From positions 1-64,000 of the forward strand of contig NZ_JACCJY010000037.1 in NCBI RefSeq assembly GCF_014596085.1: a stretch of DNA of 64,000 bases. Reading direction: 5' to 3'. The notes under the pieces were generated by a model. It saw nothing but the letters and a program-made list of their open reading frames with translations, was not told the DNA's origin and ran no database searches. The position numbers were made by a program, and so were the translations under genes. Positions 15,611 to 23,858 of the stretch are shown here, one piece after another; positions within the stretch are counted from its first letter, which is position 1, and every line of letters starts with the position of its first letter. Source of the DNA: Azospirillum tabaci. Lineage in GTDB: Bacteria; Pseudomonadota; Alphaproteobacteria; Azospirillales; Azospirillaceae.

Positions 15611-16205
15611 TCAGCGCTCCCCTGCGGAGACGGCGGCAGGAGCAGGCCACGAGCGCGGGCGCAGCTCGGCCTTCAGGTACAGCGGGTGCCAGGGCTGCCC
15701 GGACTTCTCGGACAGCTTGAGGAACATCGGCTCGCATCCGGCATCTTCGACGATCCCGCGCACCGTTTCGGCCCGCTGCGCGACACGCTCGATCCCGCTT
15801 GTTCTTGCCCGCCCCGCCCCAGCCGCAGACGAATATGCCGGGGGCGGCACCGCCGGTGCGGCAGAAGTTGGCGGCAGCGCGGATGATGCTGTCGTTGTCC
15901 GGCCCTTCCGGGTCGCTCACGCCGTCCTCGAACAGCGCGTCCGGGTCTGTGGAGCGCATGGCGAACAGGTTGACGACGGCCAGGGTGGAGGCGTTCCAGC
16001 GGTTCGCATAGTCGACGCAGCGACGGATGGTCGGATCGTCGTGGGAGGCGTCCGCCGTGCTCGGATTGAGCATGCAGAACACCACAGGCCGCTCACCCCC
16101 GATCCAGTTCAGGTTGCGCCGCAGCCAATAGCGATACCGCCCGCTCGGCGACAGGATGGCCGAATCGTGCAGCGTCCATCCCACAGGAAGATTGTGCTCG
16201 GCCAT
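15611..16205 (-). pseudogene. DUF1643 protein gene with a frameshift
   Basis: The N-terminal 140 residues match DUF1643: PSGRYRYWLRRNLNW, VVFCMLNPSTADASHDDPTI, LAVVNLFAMRSTDPDAL and IFVCGWGGAGKNK. After that the frame shifts near 15800, and the expected C-terminus, GIERVAQRAETVRGI then SGQPWHPLYLKAELRPRSW, is found in the +1 frame and stops at 15611. DUF1643 proteins are phage and bacterial proteins of unknown biochemical role that end in this HPLYL motif. Deleting one A from AACAAGCGGG reconnects the frames. As with the GapR-like gene, the break may be a real lesion or a base-calling error. Confidence 0.8.
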
Positions 16206-17195
16206 TCACGCCTCCCCGCCGGCAGGATTGGAGGGGAGCAAGCCGCAGAGGACCGAAGCAGCCGCCTGCGGGATACGGTCGTGGACGTGCTCCGGAACTT
16301 CGCCGTCTTTCCCGATGGCAAGCATGACAAGCCCGACCATGTCCGGATCAGGCTCGCCCTCCTCATCGGTGTACGGGATGATCTTCACCCCCGACGCCTC
16401 CCCGCCTTGGCCCAGCGAGAGAGCAACGCGGATATCGTCCGCAGCCACCTTGGCAAGCGGTTGCACCGCGGAGGGCGTTTCGCTGGAGGCGATGAAGTCC
16501 AGCCGGTCGGCCGTGACCATCAGCGCGTCCCGCCACCCTCGCCTGATGTTCGCGGCGCGCCCATGAGCGGCGATGATCATTTCCAATCGAGCGATACGGG
16601 CCTGCGCTGCGTCCCGCTCGGCGACGGCCTCCTGGCGGAGCTGATGCGGCGATTTCCCATCGCCGCGCTGAACGGTCAGGATGTAGCGCTGACGGTCGCT
16701 GCTGATTTCGACCTGCTCGAACGCCGTCTCGGTGTAGTTCTCGGCATGGTGTTCGCGGAACCAAGCCGCCAGATGTCCGGCGATGATCGCCACGGCCCGG
16801 CCGGAGGCTTCGAGGGTAAAGCCGAGTTCGGAAGGTCCCATCCGGAGAAGCGACAGATCGGCGGCAAGGAGCTTGTCGGCGCGTTCGTTGGCCTCCTCCA
16901 GATCCTTGATGCGCGCTTCCAGGTGGGCGGCCCCGGTCTCGAACGCGGAGCAGACGAGCCGCAACACCATCACCGCATCCTCCAGGAGCATGCGGCGCCA
17001 CGGGCGATCCAAGAGAACCGCGACCAGCTCACAGGGCGCCAAGCCGCCGCGGCGGGCGAGCGTGTTCAAGCTCTGGCCATGGTTCCGCTCTGCCTGCGCC
17101 TCGTGGGGGGCGACAAGGCTCCAGGGGACCGACCGGGGCGCGTCAGCCGATGGCCGACCGGGGTACAAGATCGGAAAAGTGATGGGGTCAGTCAT
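16206..17195 (-). CDS. Hypothetical phage protein with coiled-coil segments
   Basis: A 329-residue protein. Two charged helical regions, AHLEARIKDLEEANERADKL and HQLRQEAVAERDAAQARIAR, look like short coiled coils. Between them is FTLEASGRAVAIIAGHLAAW, and the C-terminal third is acidic (PYTDEEGEPDPDMVGLVML). It abuts the DUF1643 gene and overlaps the next gene by ATGA. No family is recognised; many early phage operons carry such composite proteins. Confidence 0.65.
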   Translation of the reverse strand: MTDPITFPILYPGRPSADAPRSVPWSLVAPHEAQAERNHGQSLNTLARRGGLAPCELVAVLLDRPWRRMLLEDAVMVLRLVCSAFETGAAHLEARIKDLEEANERADKLLAADLSLLRMGPSELGFTLEASGRAVAIIAGHLAAWFREHHAENYTETAFEQVEISSDRQRYILTVQRGDGKSPHQLRQEAVAERDAAQARIARLEMIIAAHGRAANIRRGWRDALMVTADRLDFIASSETPSAVQPLAKVAADDIRVALSLGQGGEASGVKIIPYTDEEGEPDPDMVGLVMLAIGKDGEVPEHVHDRIPQAAASVLCGLLPSNPAGGEA

Positions 17196-18781
17196 GGCTG
17201 GGTCGCCTCCCTGGAGGCGCGACCGGCTGGGAGGGACGCGGCGTCAACCGGTGGACGGGGGTAATCCTCTGGCCGCATCAGTCGGACGTGCGTGTAGAAT
17301 CGCGCTCCGCATTTTCCTTTCCCGCCGACCCGGCCATCGTCATCAAGGAGAGCTTCGTCGATGTCGTAGCCATGAGCGGGCGACCACCACCAAGCCATCG
17401 GGGTCGCTCCAGGATCACCGCGGAATTCTCGGGTCAGAACCCAGCCGTCCCCCTTCCGGGGCGCACGCTCCTCACGTTCAGTAGATTCGTTTCCCGCTTC
17501 TGGCGGGAGCGGCACGCCGGCACGCTCGGCCGCAACGACGGCCTGGACAGCATCCGTGCGGAATCGCTGGCGCGCGATGTCGAGCACCTTTTCCAGGGAC
17601 GCGCGCAGCAGGGCCGGCGGCTCGCCGCCCTTATCGGTGAGGTGCTCCAACGCCGCGGCGGCAACATCGTTGAGCAGCTTGCCCTGCGCGTCGATGACGG
17701 CAATCAGCCGCGTGCCGATGTCCGTCGACACCAGTCCCTTTCCCATAGCGTGGTGGGCTGCGAGAAGCTCCTGGTACCGAGCCTCCCGCAGCACCACATG
17801 CTCCGACCCGACGACGCGCATGCCTGCGGCGCTCTTGAGCATGTAGGGACCGCCGGTGATCTGCCACTCGTCGTAGCTGGGATCTGCGGCCGGGGTCGGC
17901 TCGTCCGCCCGGTAGGCGTCCATCACCGCGGCGATCTGGCGCGCGGAAACGGTCTTGGCGGAGGGGGCGCGCTCGGCGTCCCGCAGGGCCGCCCAGAACC
18001 GCACAGCGGGCGCAGCGTGCTTGTCCCGCCCGAGCAGCACGAAGATCGGCTCCAGCGGTTCGCGCTTCGCGAGGCAGGGATTGAACGGGGTGATGATGTA
18101 GCCCGCCTCGTCCGAGACCGCCCCCTCGGCCGGGGCCTCCGTCTGCATGAACCGGGCGAGTTGCCGCTTCTTCCGCGCCCTGCCCTCCTCGACGGCGACC
18201 GCCGGGATCACGCCAGCGCGCAGGGCCAGGGACACCACCTCCAGGAAGTCCCCCACCTCATGGCCCAAGCGGACAGCGTTCGTGTCGCCTTGCCCGGCCT
18301 GCACCTCATCGAGACCGAACCGGGCCGTCTTCGTCGCCCGCTTGATCACCTCCGCCCCGAACAGCGCGCCGGTCTCGGACGCCTCCTCGATCAGGTAGTT
18401 CAGCACCTCGCGCTGATGCGCCGTCGGTTCCGGGAACGGGGACACATAGCGGTTCCCCACCAGCGCCGCGATTTCAGCCGGGTTCGCGTCGCCATAGGCA
18501 CGCGCCCGGCCGGCGTTCTCGCGGGCGCAGGCCGTGCAGTAGACGTCGCCGTCGCTGGGTTCGTCGGTTGCGGCCTCGACATAGGCCAGCTGACCGGCCG
18601 GGATGGCGCAGTCGCTATCCGGATCGCGGCTCTTTTCCAGGCAGCCGGCGCACTGGATCACGCCTTCAGCGACGACGGACCCAACCTCCACACCGGCCAG
18701 CGCCATCTCCTCCTCGCTCAAGGGCGAGAGCGGTGACGGGGGCTTACCATCAGAAAGTCGGCATTCAATGCTCTGAGCCAT
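17192..18781 (-). CDS. MazG-like domain protein with zinc-binding N-terminus
   Basis: A 529-residue mosaic protein. Residues 30-90 carry two CxxC pairs (CAGCLEKS and YCTACARENAG), a likely zinc site. Residues 110-200 match the nucleotide pyrophosphohydrolase MazG-like pattern: LIEEASETGALFGAE, RATKTARFGLDEVQ and AVRLGHEVGDFLEVVSLALR. MazG-type enzymes hydrolyse NTPs or (p)ppGpp-like nucleotides. The remaining C-terminal part has a tryptophan-rich domain (MAWWWSPAHGYDIDEALL) followed by FYTHVRLM. The acidic EE...D residues of the MazG site are present. Other domains are unassigned. Confidence 0.6.
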   Translation of the reverse strand: MAQSIECRLSDGKPPSPLSPLSEEEMALAGVEVGSVVAEGVIQCAGCLEKSRDPDSDCAIPAGQLAYVEAATDEPSDGDVYCTACARENAGRARAYGDANPAEIAALVGNRYVSPFPEPTAHQREVLNYLIEEASETGALFGAEVIKRATKTARFGLDEVQAGQGDTNAVRLGHEVGDFLEVVSLALRAGVIPAVAVEEGRARKKRQLARFMQTEAPAEGAVSDEAGYIITPFNPCLAKREPLEPIFVLLGRDKHAAPAVRFWAALRDAERAPSAKTVSARQIAAVMDAYRADEPTPAADPSYDEWQITGGPYMLKSAAGMRVVGSEHVVLREARYQELLAAHHAMGKGLVSTDIGTRLIAVIDAQGKLLNDVAAAALEHLTDKGGEPPALLRASLEKVLDIARQRFRTDAVQAVVAAERAGVPLPPEAGNESTEREERAPRKGDGWVLTREFRGDPGATPMAWWWSPAHGYDIDEALLDDDGRVGGKGKCGARFYTHVRLMRPEDYPRPPVDAASLPAGRASREATQP

Positions 18782-18840
18782 AACTTTTCCTCTATTTCAA
18801 TGGCTTAAATGAAGGCGTCGCGTGATGATCGGGGATGGGA

Positions 18841-19953
18841 TCAGTCGCCCTCGGCGCTGTTGCGCCGGGTTGGAGAGCCGTCGTGCAACACGCCGTCGAG
18901 GAGGCGACCAGCGGCGCGTTTCCCGACGCGCTCCATCAGCACGTCGCCGCGCCGGAAGTGCCCATCGTTCTCACCCGCCGGCTTGACGATCCGCACGCGG
19001 TCGGCGCGCATGGCGCCGCCCAGGTCCCCACCGGGGGCGGGCTGCTGCGTCGGCGTCCATTCTCCCCACTGCTTGAAGAGGAACGGGATGCCGGTCTCGG
19101 CGCACTGGTCGCGAAGGCTTCGTGCCCAGCTGGGATGCATAGGCCGGGCCTTTGGGCCACTCTCCCCACCGACGATCACCCAATCGAGGCGCGCGCACCG
19201 CGTCGTCCCCCGCCCTTCGACCGACAGCGTTCCGCCCAGCGCGTCGAGCACCGATTCACCGTCATCGACGCGGCGCAGATCCACCGGCCCCAACGAAGGT
19301 TCCAGAGACAGGAAGCGCACCGCGGCCGGGGTCGCCTCCAGGTCGAAAACACGCTCGACTGCGCGCGACTGATCCTCGACTGAGACGCCCAACCAGACGT
19401 TCGGCAGCGGCAACGCGGATCGGTCGCGTTCATGCGAAAACCGGGGCCGCATGCCGAAGGCACCGCGCAGAGCGTCGATGGAGAAGCGCGGGATCACGGA
19501 CACGCCATGCGGTCCGCGGCAGCTCTCGACGGCACGCTCCCAGGAGAAGCCCGCCATGTACTCGCGCATCTTGGCCGACCGCTTGGTCAACACCTGAAAC
19601 GTGTGCTGGCCCGCCAGCGCCATCACAACGAACACGCGGTCGATGGCTTCGAACGGCATGTCTTCGTGGAACAGGTCCGACATGCTGTTGACGAAAATGC
19701 GACGCGGGCGCGCCCAACGCAGGGGTTGGCCGAGAGCGTCCTGGTGAAGGCGCACGGTACCAGTCCAGACCGGCCCGGCCTTGCTCGGCTTGGTCAGGCC
19801 GGCATACTTGGCGCCCCCCTTGCCGCCCATACGCTCCAGGCGCGCGGCCTCACCCATGGCGTAGCAGTTGGTGCAACCCGGCGACTTGATGGAGCACCCG
19901 ACCACCGGGTTCCACGTCGCTTCGGTCCACTCGATACCGGTCTTGTCACCCAT
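18841..19953 (-). CDS. DUF5131 (phage Gp37/Gp68) family protein
   Basis: A 370-residue protein with the strong family start TGIEWTEATWNPVVGCSIKS, then PGCTNCYAMGEA. It continues with RRIFVNSMSDLFHEDMPF, FQVLTKRSAKMREY, NVWLGVSVEDQ, RFLSLEPSLGPVDL, DWVIVGGESGPKARPMH and FLFKQWGEW. The clustered cysteines recall a radical-SAM iron-sulfur site, and the fold is predicted to be a TIM-barrel-like enzyme, but its reaction is unknown. The family is frequent in phages and plasmids. Its start overlaps the TrpF-like gene by 8 bp. Confidence 0.88.
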   Translation of the reverse strand: MGDKTGIEWTEATWNPVVGCSIKSPGCTNCYAMGEAARLERMGGKGGAKYAGLTKPSKAGPVWTGTVRLHQDALGQPLRWARPRRIFVNSMSDLFHEDMPFEAIDRVFVVMALAGQHTFQVLTKRSAKMREYMAGFSWERAVESCRGPHGVSVIPRFSIDALRGAFGMRPRFSHERDRSALPLPNVWLGVSVEDQSRAVERVFDLEATPAAVRFLSLEPSLGPVDLRRVDDGESVLDALGGTLSVEGRGTTRCARLDWVIVGGESGPKARPMHPSWARSLRDQCAETGIPFLFKQWGEWTPTQQPAPGGDLGGAMRADRVRIVKPAGENDGHFRRGDVLMERVGKRAAGRLLDGVLHDGSPTRRNSAEGD

Positions 19954-20602
19954 GGCACGCCTCCCCGTAGACGGCGCGGCACACGGCTTCGACCTTGTCC
20001 AGGTTCAGCCAGTCGTCGGTGCGGACACCGCTCTCCATGCAGATCCAGTAAGGGCCGTCGCTGTTGATCAGGCGCAGCACGTCGGCGACGTTGTCCGGCC
20101 CGATCCCGCCCGCGTAGCCGACGAGCTGGTCCCCGCCGGGGTGGCGCGGCCACTCCCCCGGCATCTGTCCCGAGCCGGCCGAGCGGTCGAACAGCCAGTC
20201 AACCCGCCGGTCGGCAGGGAACGCCTCGCGGGTTTGGGCGATGCCGCGCACACCCCAGTTGCGGGCGAACTGGTGAATGCAGCCCGCCACCGGCGCCTCG
20301 TGGTTGACCTGGACGCGCTTGCAGAATCCGATGTCGACCGGCAGCCCGCGACATGGCCCGCTCGCCATGATGTCGCGGCTGTGGGAGCCGCAGACGTGCG
20401 CGGCGAGCCGCAAACTGATGAGCGGGCTCCACATGATGGCGGACAGAGTTTCGCCACCGGGGTATCGACGGTCCTGCCCCTGTCGCTTCGGCGACAGCAG
20501 GAACGCGAACTCGACGGGATAGGCGCGGGCGATGGCGACGGCCCGGCGGAGATCCGTCCGAGCGTCCAGCCCAGTGAAGGTGATGCTGTCGGGCTTGCGC
20601 AT
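19946..20602 (-). CDS. Phosphoribosylanthranilate isomerase (TrpF)-like protein
   Basis: A 218-residue protein from MRKPDSITFTGLDARTDL. The barrel-like start SITFTGLDARTDLRRAVAIA, the C-terminal GYAGGIGPDNVADVL and the following CMESGVRTDDWLNLDKVEAV correspond to the phosphate-binding and late strands of TrpF-type beta/alpha barrels. The usual first-strand cysteine K-x-C-G of TrpF is replaced by T-F-T-G, so tryptophan biosynthesis is doubtful. It sits between DUF5131 and a regulator, far from any trp gene. It is probably a repurposed phage barrel enzyme; its substrate is unknown. Confidence 0.6.
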   Translation of the reverse strand: MRKPDSITFTGLDARTDLRRAVAIARAYPVEFAFLLSPKRQGQDRRYPGGETLSAIMWSPLISLRLAAHVCGSHSRDIMASGPCRGLPVDIGFCKRVQVNHEAPVAGCIHQFARNWGVRGIAQTREAFPADRRVDWLFDRSAGSGQMPGEWPRHPGGDQLVGYAGGIGPDNVADVLRLINSDGPYWICMESGVRTDDWLNLDKVEAVCRAVYGEACHG

Positions 20603-20604
20603 GA

Positions 20605-21048
20605 TCAGCCCTCCCCCTTGGCGAGCACGCGGACCAGATCGGCGATGCCGTCCTTGACCGACTTGGGCAGGAGGGCCAGACGCTTCGCGAACTCCAGATC
20701 CGCACGGCACAGCGTCAAGTCGCTGCCCTGCCCCGGCTGGGCTCCCAGGTCATCGAAGAAAAAAGACACCGGGACGTCCAGAACCTCGGCGATACGGAAC
20801 AGGGTAGAGGCGCCGATGCGGTTGGCGCCGCGCTCGTACTTCTGCACCTGCTGGAAGGTGAGGCCGATGGCCTCGCCCAGGTCGGACTGGGACAGACCCA
20901 TCAGGGTGCGGCGCGTGCGGACGCGGGCGCCAATCTTGATGTCCAGATGCTGGTGCTGCTCACGCATGCCGCCGTGCTTCTTGCGGCCCCGCGGCGTGGA
21001 GCTGGCGGGCATGGTGGAGAGGGTGGCGGCGTTGGGGGAGACGTTCAT
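20605..21048 (-). CDS. XRE-family transcriptional regulator
   Basis: A 147-residue DNA-binding protein. Residues 35-100 form a Cro/CI-type helix-turn-helix: IGARVRTRRTLMGLSQSDLG, then FQQVQKYERGANRIGASTLF. The C-terminal VPVSFFFDDLG and the following helix are typical of the alphaproteobacterial XRE class. It lies in the middle of the early operon, so it may tune a second stage of expression rather than maintain lysogeny, for which the gene at 33.06 kb is better placed. An alternative start at M28 is possible. Confidence 0.88.
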   Translation of the reverse strand: MNVSPNAATLSTMPASSTPRGRKKHGGMREQHQHLDIKIGARVRTRRTLMGLSQSDLGEAIGLTFQQVQKYERGANRIGASTLFRIAEVLDVPVSFFFDDLGAQPGQGSDLTLCRADLEFAKRLALLPKSVKDGIADLVRVLAKGEG

Positions 21049-21107
21049 GGTTCAGCTCCAAGGGAAGGGCGCCGGCAGGGCCGCCAGCGCAAGAATGGGA
21101 AAGGGGG

Positions 21108-21878
21108 TCAGGCGGCTGGGGTGGGCACGGCGAACCCGAACAGTTCGTCAAGAAAGACCCGTTGCCCGCCCTTCTTGGGCATCAGCATGGTCCGATCCAG
21201 ACGGCGTTCCGTGCTGGCGTAGAGGCGAGCACCGGGAGGGTCCAGGAGGGCCGCCGTCTTCAAGTCTTCTTCGGTAGCCATGATGCAGAAGCGGCACGAC
21301 AGGCGGCGCATGCCGGCGGCATAGGCTCGGTGCCCCTGCTGGCCGGCGCCGTGGATGGTCGCCCAGACCTCCACCTCGCTCATCTGGTGGATCGGGAGCC
21401 AGCTGTACCATTCGCGGCCAGCCTTGCTGTTGCGCGCGTCGAATTCGAACGTGGTCGCCTTGGCCCGCTTGCGGCTTTCCTGGGCGCGGATGCCAACGCA
21501 GTTGACATACAGGGACCGGCCGCGCTCCCGCAGGATGCGCCGCACCAGCTTCTCAATGGGGCCGCGCTTCAGGTCGCTGGTGCACTGGCGGTTGTCCGGC
21601 GAGGGGAACATGCCGCGGTGCTCCACCATCTCCATGAAGGTCTTCACGGCCCGGCAGGTGTAGAGCGGCAGGCCGCCGCTGTTCGCCTCGATGTGCTCGA
21701 TCAGACCTTCCCAGTCCGCGCCCGGCAGTTCGGCATGGATCAGCACCAGTTGATCAGGCGGGATGATCTCGCGGAGCTTGATGGTCATCGCCTGGGAGTC
21801 CTTCCCAGCCGAATGGTTGATGCCGAACAGGGCGCCACGGGCGATCAGGTCGACGATGTGCGGGTCGATCTGGTCCAT
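21108..21878 (-). CDS. PAPS reductase-like (adenine nucleotide alpha hydrolase) protein
   Basis: A 256-residue protein of the phosphoadenosine phosphosulfate reductase superfamily. The PP-loop is INHSAGKDSQAMTIKLRE at residues 19-36, followed by LIHAELPGADWEGL, NRQCTSDLKRGPIEKLVRRI and the cysteine pair in RRLSCRFCIMA. Phage members act on unknown substrates; DndC-like relatives sulfurate DNA. It is transcribed with a methyltransferase just upstream and the TrpF-like and DUF5131 genes downstream. A role in nucleotide or DNA modification is an inference only. Confidence 0.82.
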   Translation of the reverse strand: MDQIDPHIVDLIARGALFGINHSAGKDSQAMTIKLREIIPPDQLVLIHAELPGADWEGLIEHIEANSGGLPLYTCRAVKTFMEMVEHRGMFPSPDNRQCTSDLKRGPIEKLVRRILRERGRSLYVNCVGIRAQESRKRAKATTFEFDARNSKAGREWYSWLPIHQMSEVEVWATIHGAGQQGHRAYAAGMRRLSCRFCIMATEEDLKTAALLDPPGARLYASTERRLDRTMLMPKKGGQRVFLDELFGFAVPTPAA

Positions 21879-21883
21879 CGCGC

Positions 21884-22726
21884 TTACACCTCGCCCTGGG
21901 TGGAGTGATTCCGGGGCTCAAGCTCGAACTCGACCGGGCCAGCTGCGGTTGCCATCGAACGCGGCGCTCCGCAGCGGCGGTCAAGCTCGGCTAGGATCAC
22001 CGCTTCGGGCATGATGGGCTTCGGACCCTCCAGGACGTAGCGGCCCAGGAGCCTGCCCAGTTGCCCTTCGCTCAGCAGCCGCGCCTGCTCGGCCCATTCC
22101 GGGTAGTCGTCGGCGCGCTCCAGTTGGCGGCGGCACGGGGGGATGTGCCGCCAGCGCGTGTCCGTCTGGCCGTGCAGAAAGATGACCCAGGCATAGGCCG
22201 TAGCGCTGGACGCCTCGCGGGCCACATAGCCCTCGATCATCGGCAGGCGTTCCACGAACTGCGCGATCAGCGTCGGCGGGGTCTCGCTGAACAGCTGGTA
22301 GCGCTCGTTGCTCTCCATCCAGGTCCCGCGCACGAGCACAGCGCAGCCGAAGCGGGAAACCTGCATCGCTCGCCGCACGAAGGCGGTGGCGAGGCGAAAC
22401 GGCGGGTTGGTGATGATCAGGTCCGCCCGCCGGGACGCCAGCCCCGGCAGCAGGAAGTCGTCCACCTCGAAGCCAGTGCCGTAGTCGTGCACATCGCTGG
22501 CGTGCACCGTGCCGAAGGATTCCCGCAGCGCCCGCACCATGTGCCCACGGTTGGCCGCCGGCTCGTGCACCTCCAGATTAGCCATGCCCTCCTGGGTGAT
22601 GCCGAGTTGCGGAAGGGTGTGCACGCACAGGGCGCGGGTGCCCCAGGGCGGCGTCGGGAAATCGTCCAGGCTATCGCGCGGCTCCGCCCGCTGGGCCATG
22701 ACGGCATGGGAACGGTTCTGGCTCAT
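21884..22726 (-). CDS. Phage DNA adenine-type methyltransferase
   Basis: A 280-residue protein with the phage-type N-terminus DDFPTPPWGTRALCVH, a motif I-like LEVHEPAANRGHMVRALRE, acidic VHASDVHDYGTGF and the catalytic LIITNPPFRLATAFV. The NPPF motif marks exocyclic amino methyltransferases, most often N6-adenine. There is no obvious restriction partner. It is translationally coupled to the nuclease-like gene upstream. The exact target sequence cannot be read. Confidence 0.82.
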   Translation of the reverse strand: MSQNRSHAVMAQRAEPRDSLDDFPTPPWGTRALCVHTLPQLGITQEGMANLEVHEPAANRGHMVRALRESFGTVHASDVHDYGTGFEVDDFLLPGLASRRADLIITNPPFRLATAFVRRAMQVSRFGCAVLVRGTWMESNERYQLFSETPPTLIAQFVERLPMIEGYVAREASSATAYAWVIFLHGQTDTRWRHIPPCRRQLERADDYPEWAEQARLLSEGQLGRLLGRYVLEGPKPIMPEAVILAELDRRCGAPRSMATAAGPVEFELEPRNHSTQGEV

Positions 22727-23628
22727 TGAGCACCGCCGTTCTTTGGCGCGTCGGCCGCCGCATCAGGAAGAAGGTCCCGCTGCGCTCGCTCCAGCGCCCT
22801 CCCGATCTGGTCCAACGCCTCGCGGACGGTCTTCGCGTTCGCCAGCGGGTTGAGCTTGTTGATGGCCGTCTGGACCCGCTGCACATCCAGGTAATCCGGC
22901 CAATCGGATTCGATGCCGAGCACCCCAGCCAGCGCGGTCCACACCTCAATCGCCTGCTTCACCGCATGGGCGAGTTCGCGGACGTGCCAGATTTCATCGC
23001 GATAGCTCTCGCCCTTCCCGAACGAGTGAGGCCGTGCCTTCCCGAGGAGCTTGAATATCTCTTCCGCAGCCTTGGCGATTTCCTCGCGGCGCTGGAACAC
23101 CGCCGCCACGTCCTTACCGACCTCCCGCGCCAGCACGTCACGGGCCTTCCAGTCATGGGCGATCCGCGGTTGCAGCCTGCGGCGCTCCTCCAACCGCCCC
23201 AACGCGTCGAACAGCAGCTTTTGCCACACCTCCAGGGGGAGGTTCTCGATGGGCCGCAGGGTCGGCGCCTTGAGCGTCCGCCACCCGTTCGGTCCACGGA
23301 CCATGAGACCGCAGCCGGGCGGAATCGCATCCTTCCCGACGAGACCGACCGGCACGGCGAAAATCACCTGGGAGGCATAGGGAAGATAGCTCTGCCACTT
23401 CCCACTGGTGACGTCGGCGCGGAAGTCGGCGACGCTGACCTTGCATTCGTAGGCCAGCGGCGTGAACCGCGAGTAGACCATGGGGATCGCGTAGACATCG
23501 GGCCGCACGCTCCCGGACGGGCCGAGCTGCATGTTGGTGAAGATCAGGCGATCCCCGGCCAGATGCGCGGCCAGATCATCGGCCAGCGCATCGTGCTTCC
23601 ACTCGATGGGCGACAGCAGGTCAGTCAT
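22723..23628 (-). CDS. PD-(D/E)XK nuclease-like (MmcB-related) protein
   Basis: A 301-residue protein from the ATG at 23628 that overlaps the upstream stop codon. The first 110 residues carry the nuclease core: RPDVYAIPMVYSRFTPLAYE, then CKVSVADFRADVTSGKWQSY, an arrangement D...ECK with a following helix, as in MmcB-type proteins. The remaining 190 residues are helical with charged segments and lack a known domain. A role in recombination or in cutting of foreign DNA is plausible but not shown. Confidence 0.65.
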   Translation of the reverse strand: MTDLLSPIEWKHDALADDLAAHLAGDRLIFTNMQLGPSGSVRPDVYAIPMVYSRFTPLAYECKVSVADFRADVTSGKWQSYLPYASQVIFAVPVGLVGKDAIPPGCGLMVRGPNGWRTLKAPTLRPIENLPLEVWQKLLFDALGRLEERRRLQPRIAHDWKARDVLAREVGKDVAAVFQRREEIAKAAEEIFKLLGKARPHSFGKGESYRDEIWHVRELAHAVKQAIEVWTALAGVLGIESDWPDYLDVQRVQTAINKLNPLANAKTVREALDQIGRALERAQRDLLPDAAADAPKNGGAQ

Positions 23629-23858
23629 GGGGTGCACTCGGCTTCGTTGGCCGGCGGAGCCAGCAAGTTGTGTTGGGCGTCGCGCAGGGCCTGAACGCGG
23701 GCTCGCTTGCTCGCGGCGCGATCACGCGCAACGTCGCGCTCCCAAGCGTCGGCGGCATCTTCCAGCACGAGCGCGCGGGTATGGTTGGTTGGCTCGTCTC
23801 GACGGGCCTGCCGGGCGCGGGCGCGGAGCCACGCGGCGGGATCGTGAGTGGCGGTCAT
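23625..23858 (-). CDS. Small basic hypothetical protein
   Basis: A 77-residue, arginine- and alanine-rich helical protein starting MTATHDPAAWLRARARQARR. It sits between the cytosine methyltransferase and the nuclease-like gene with ATGA overlaps on both sides, which supports it being translated. Function unknown. Confidence 0.55.
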   Translation of the reverse strand: MTATHDPAAWLRARARQARRDEPTNHTRALVLEDAADAWERDVARDRAASKRARVQALRDAQHNLLAPPANEAECTP

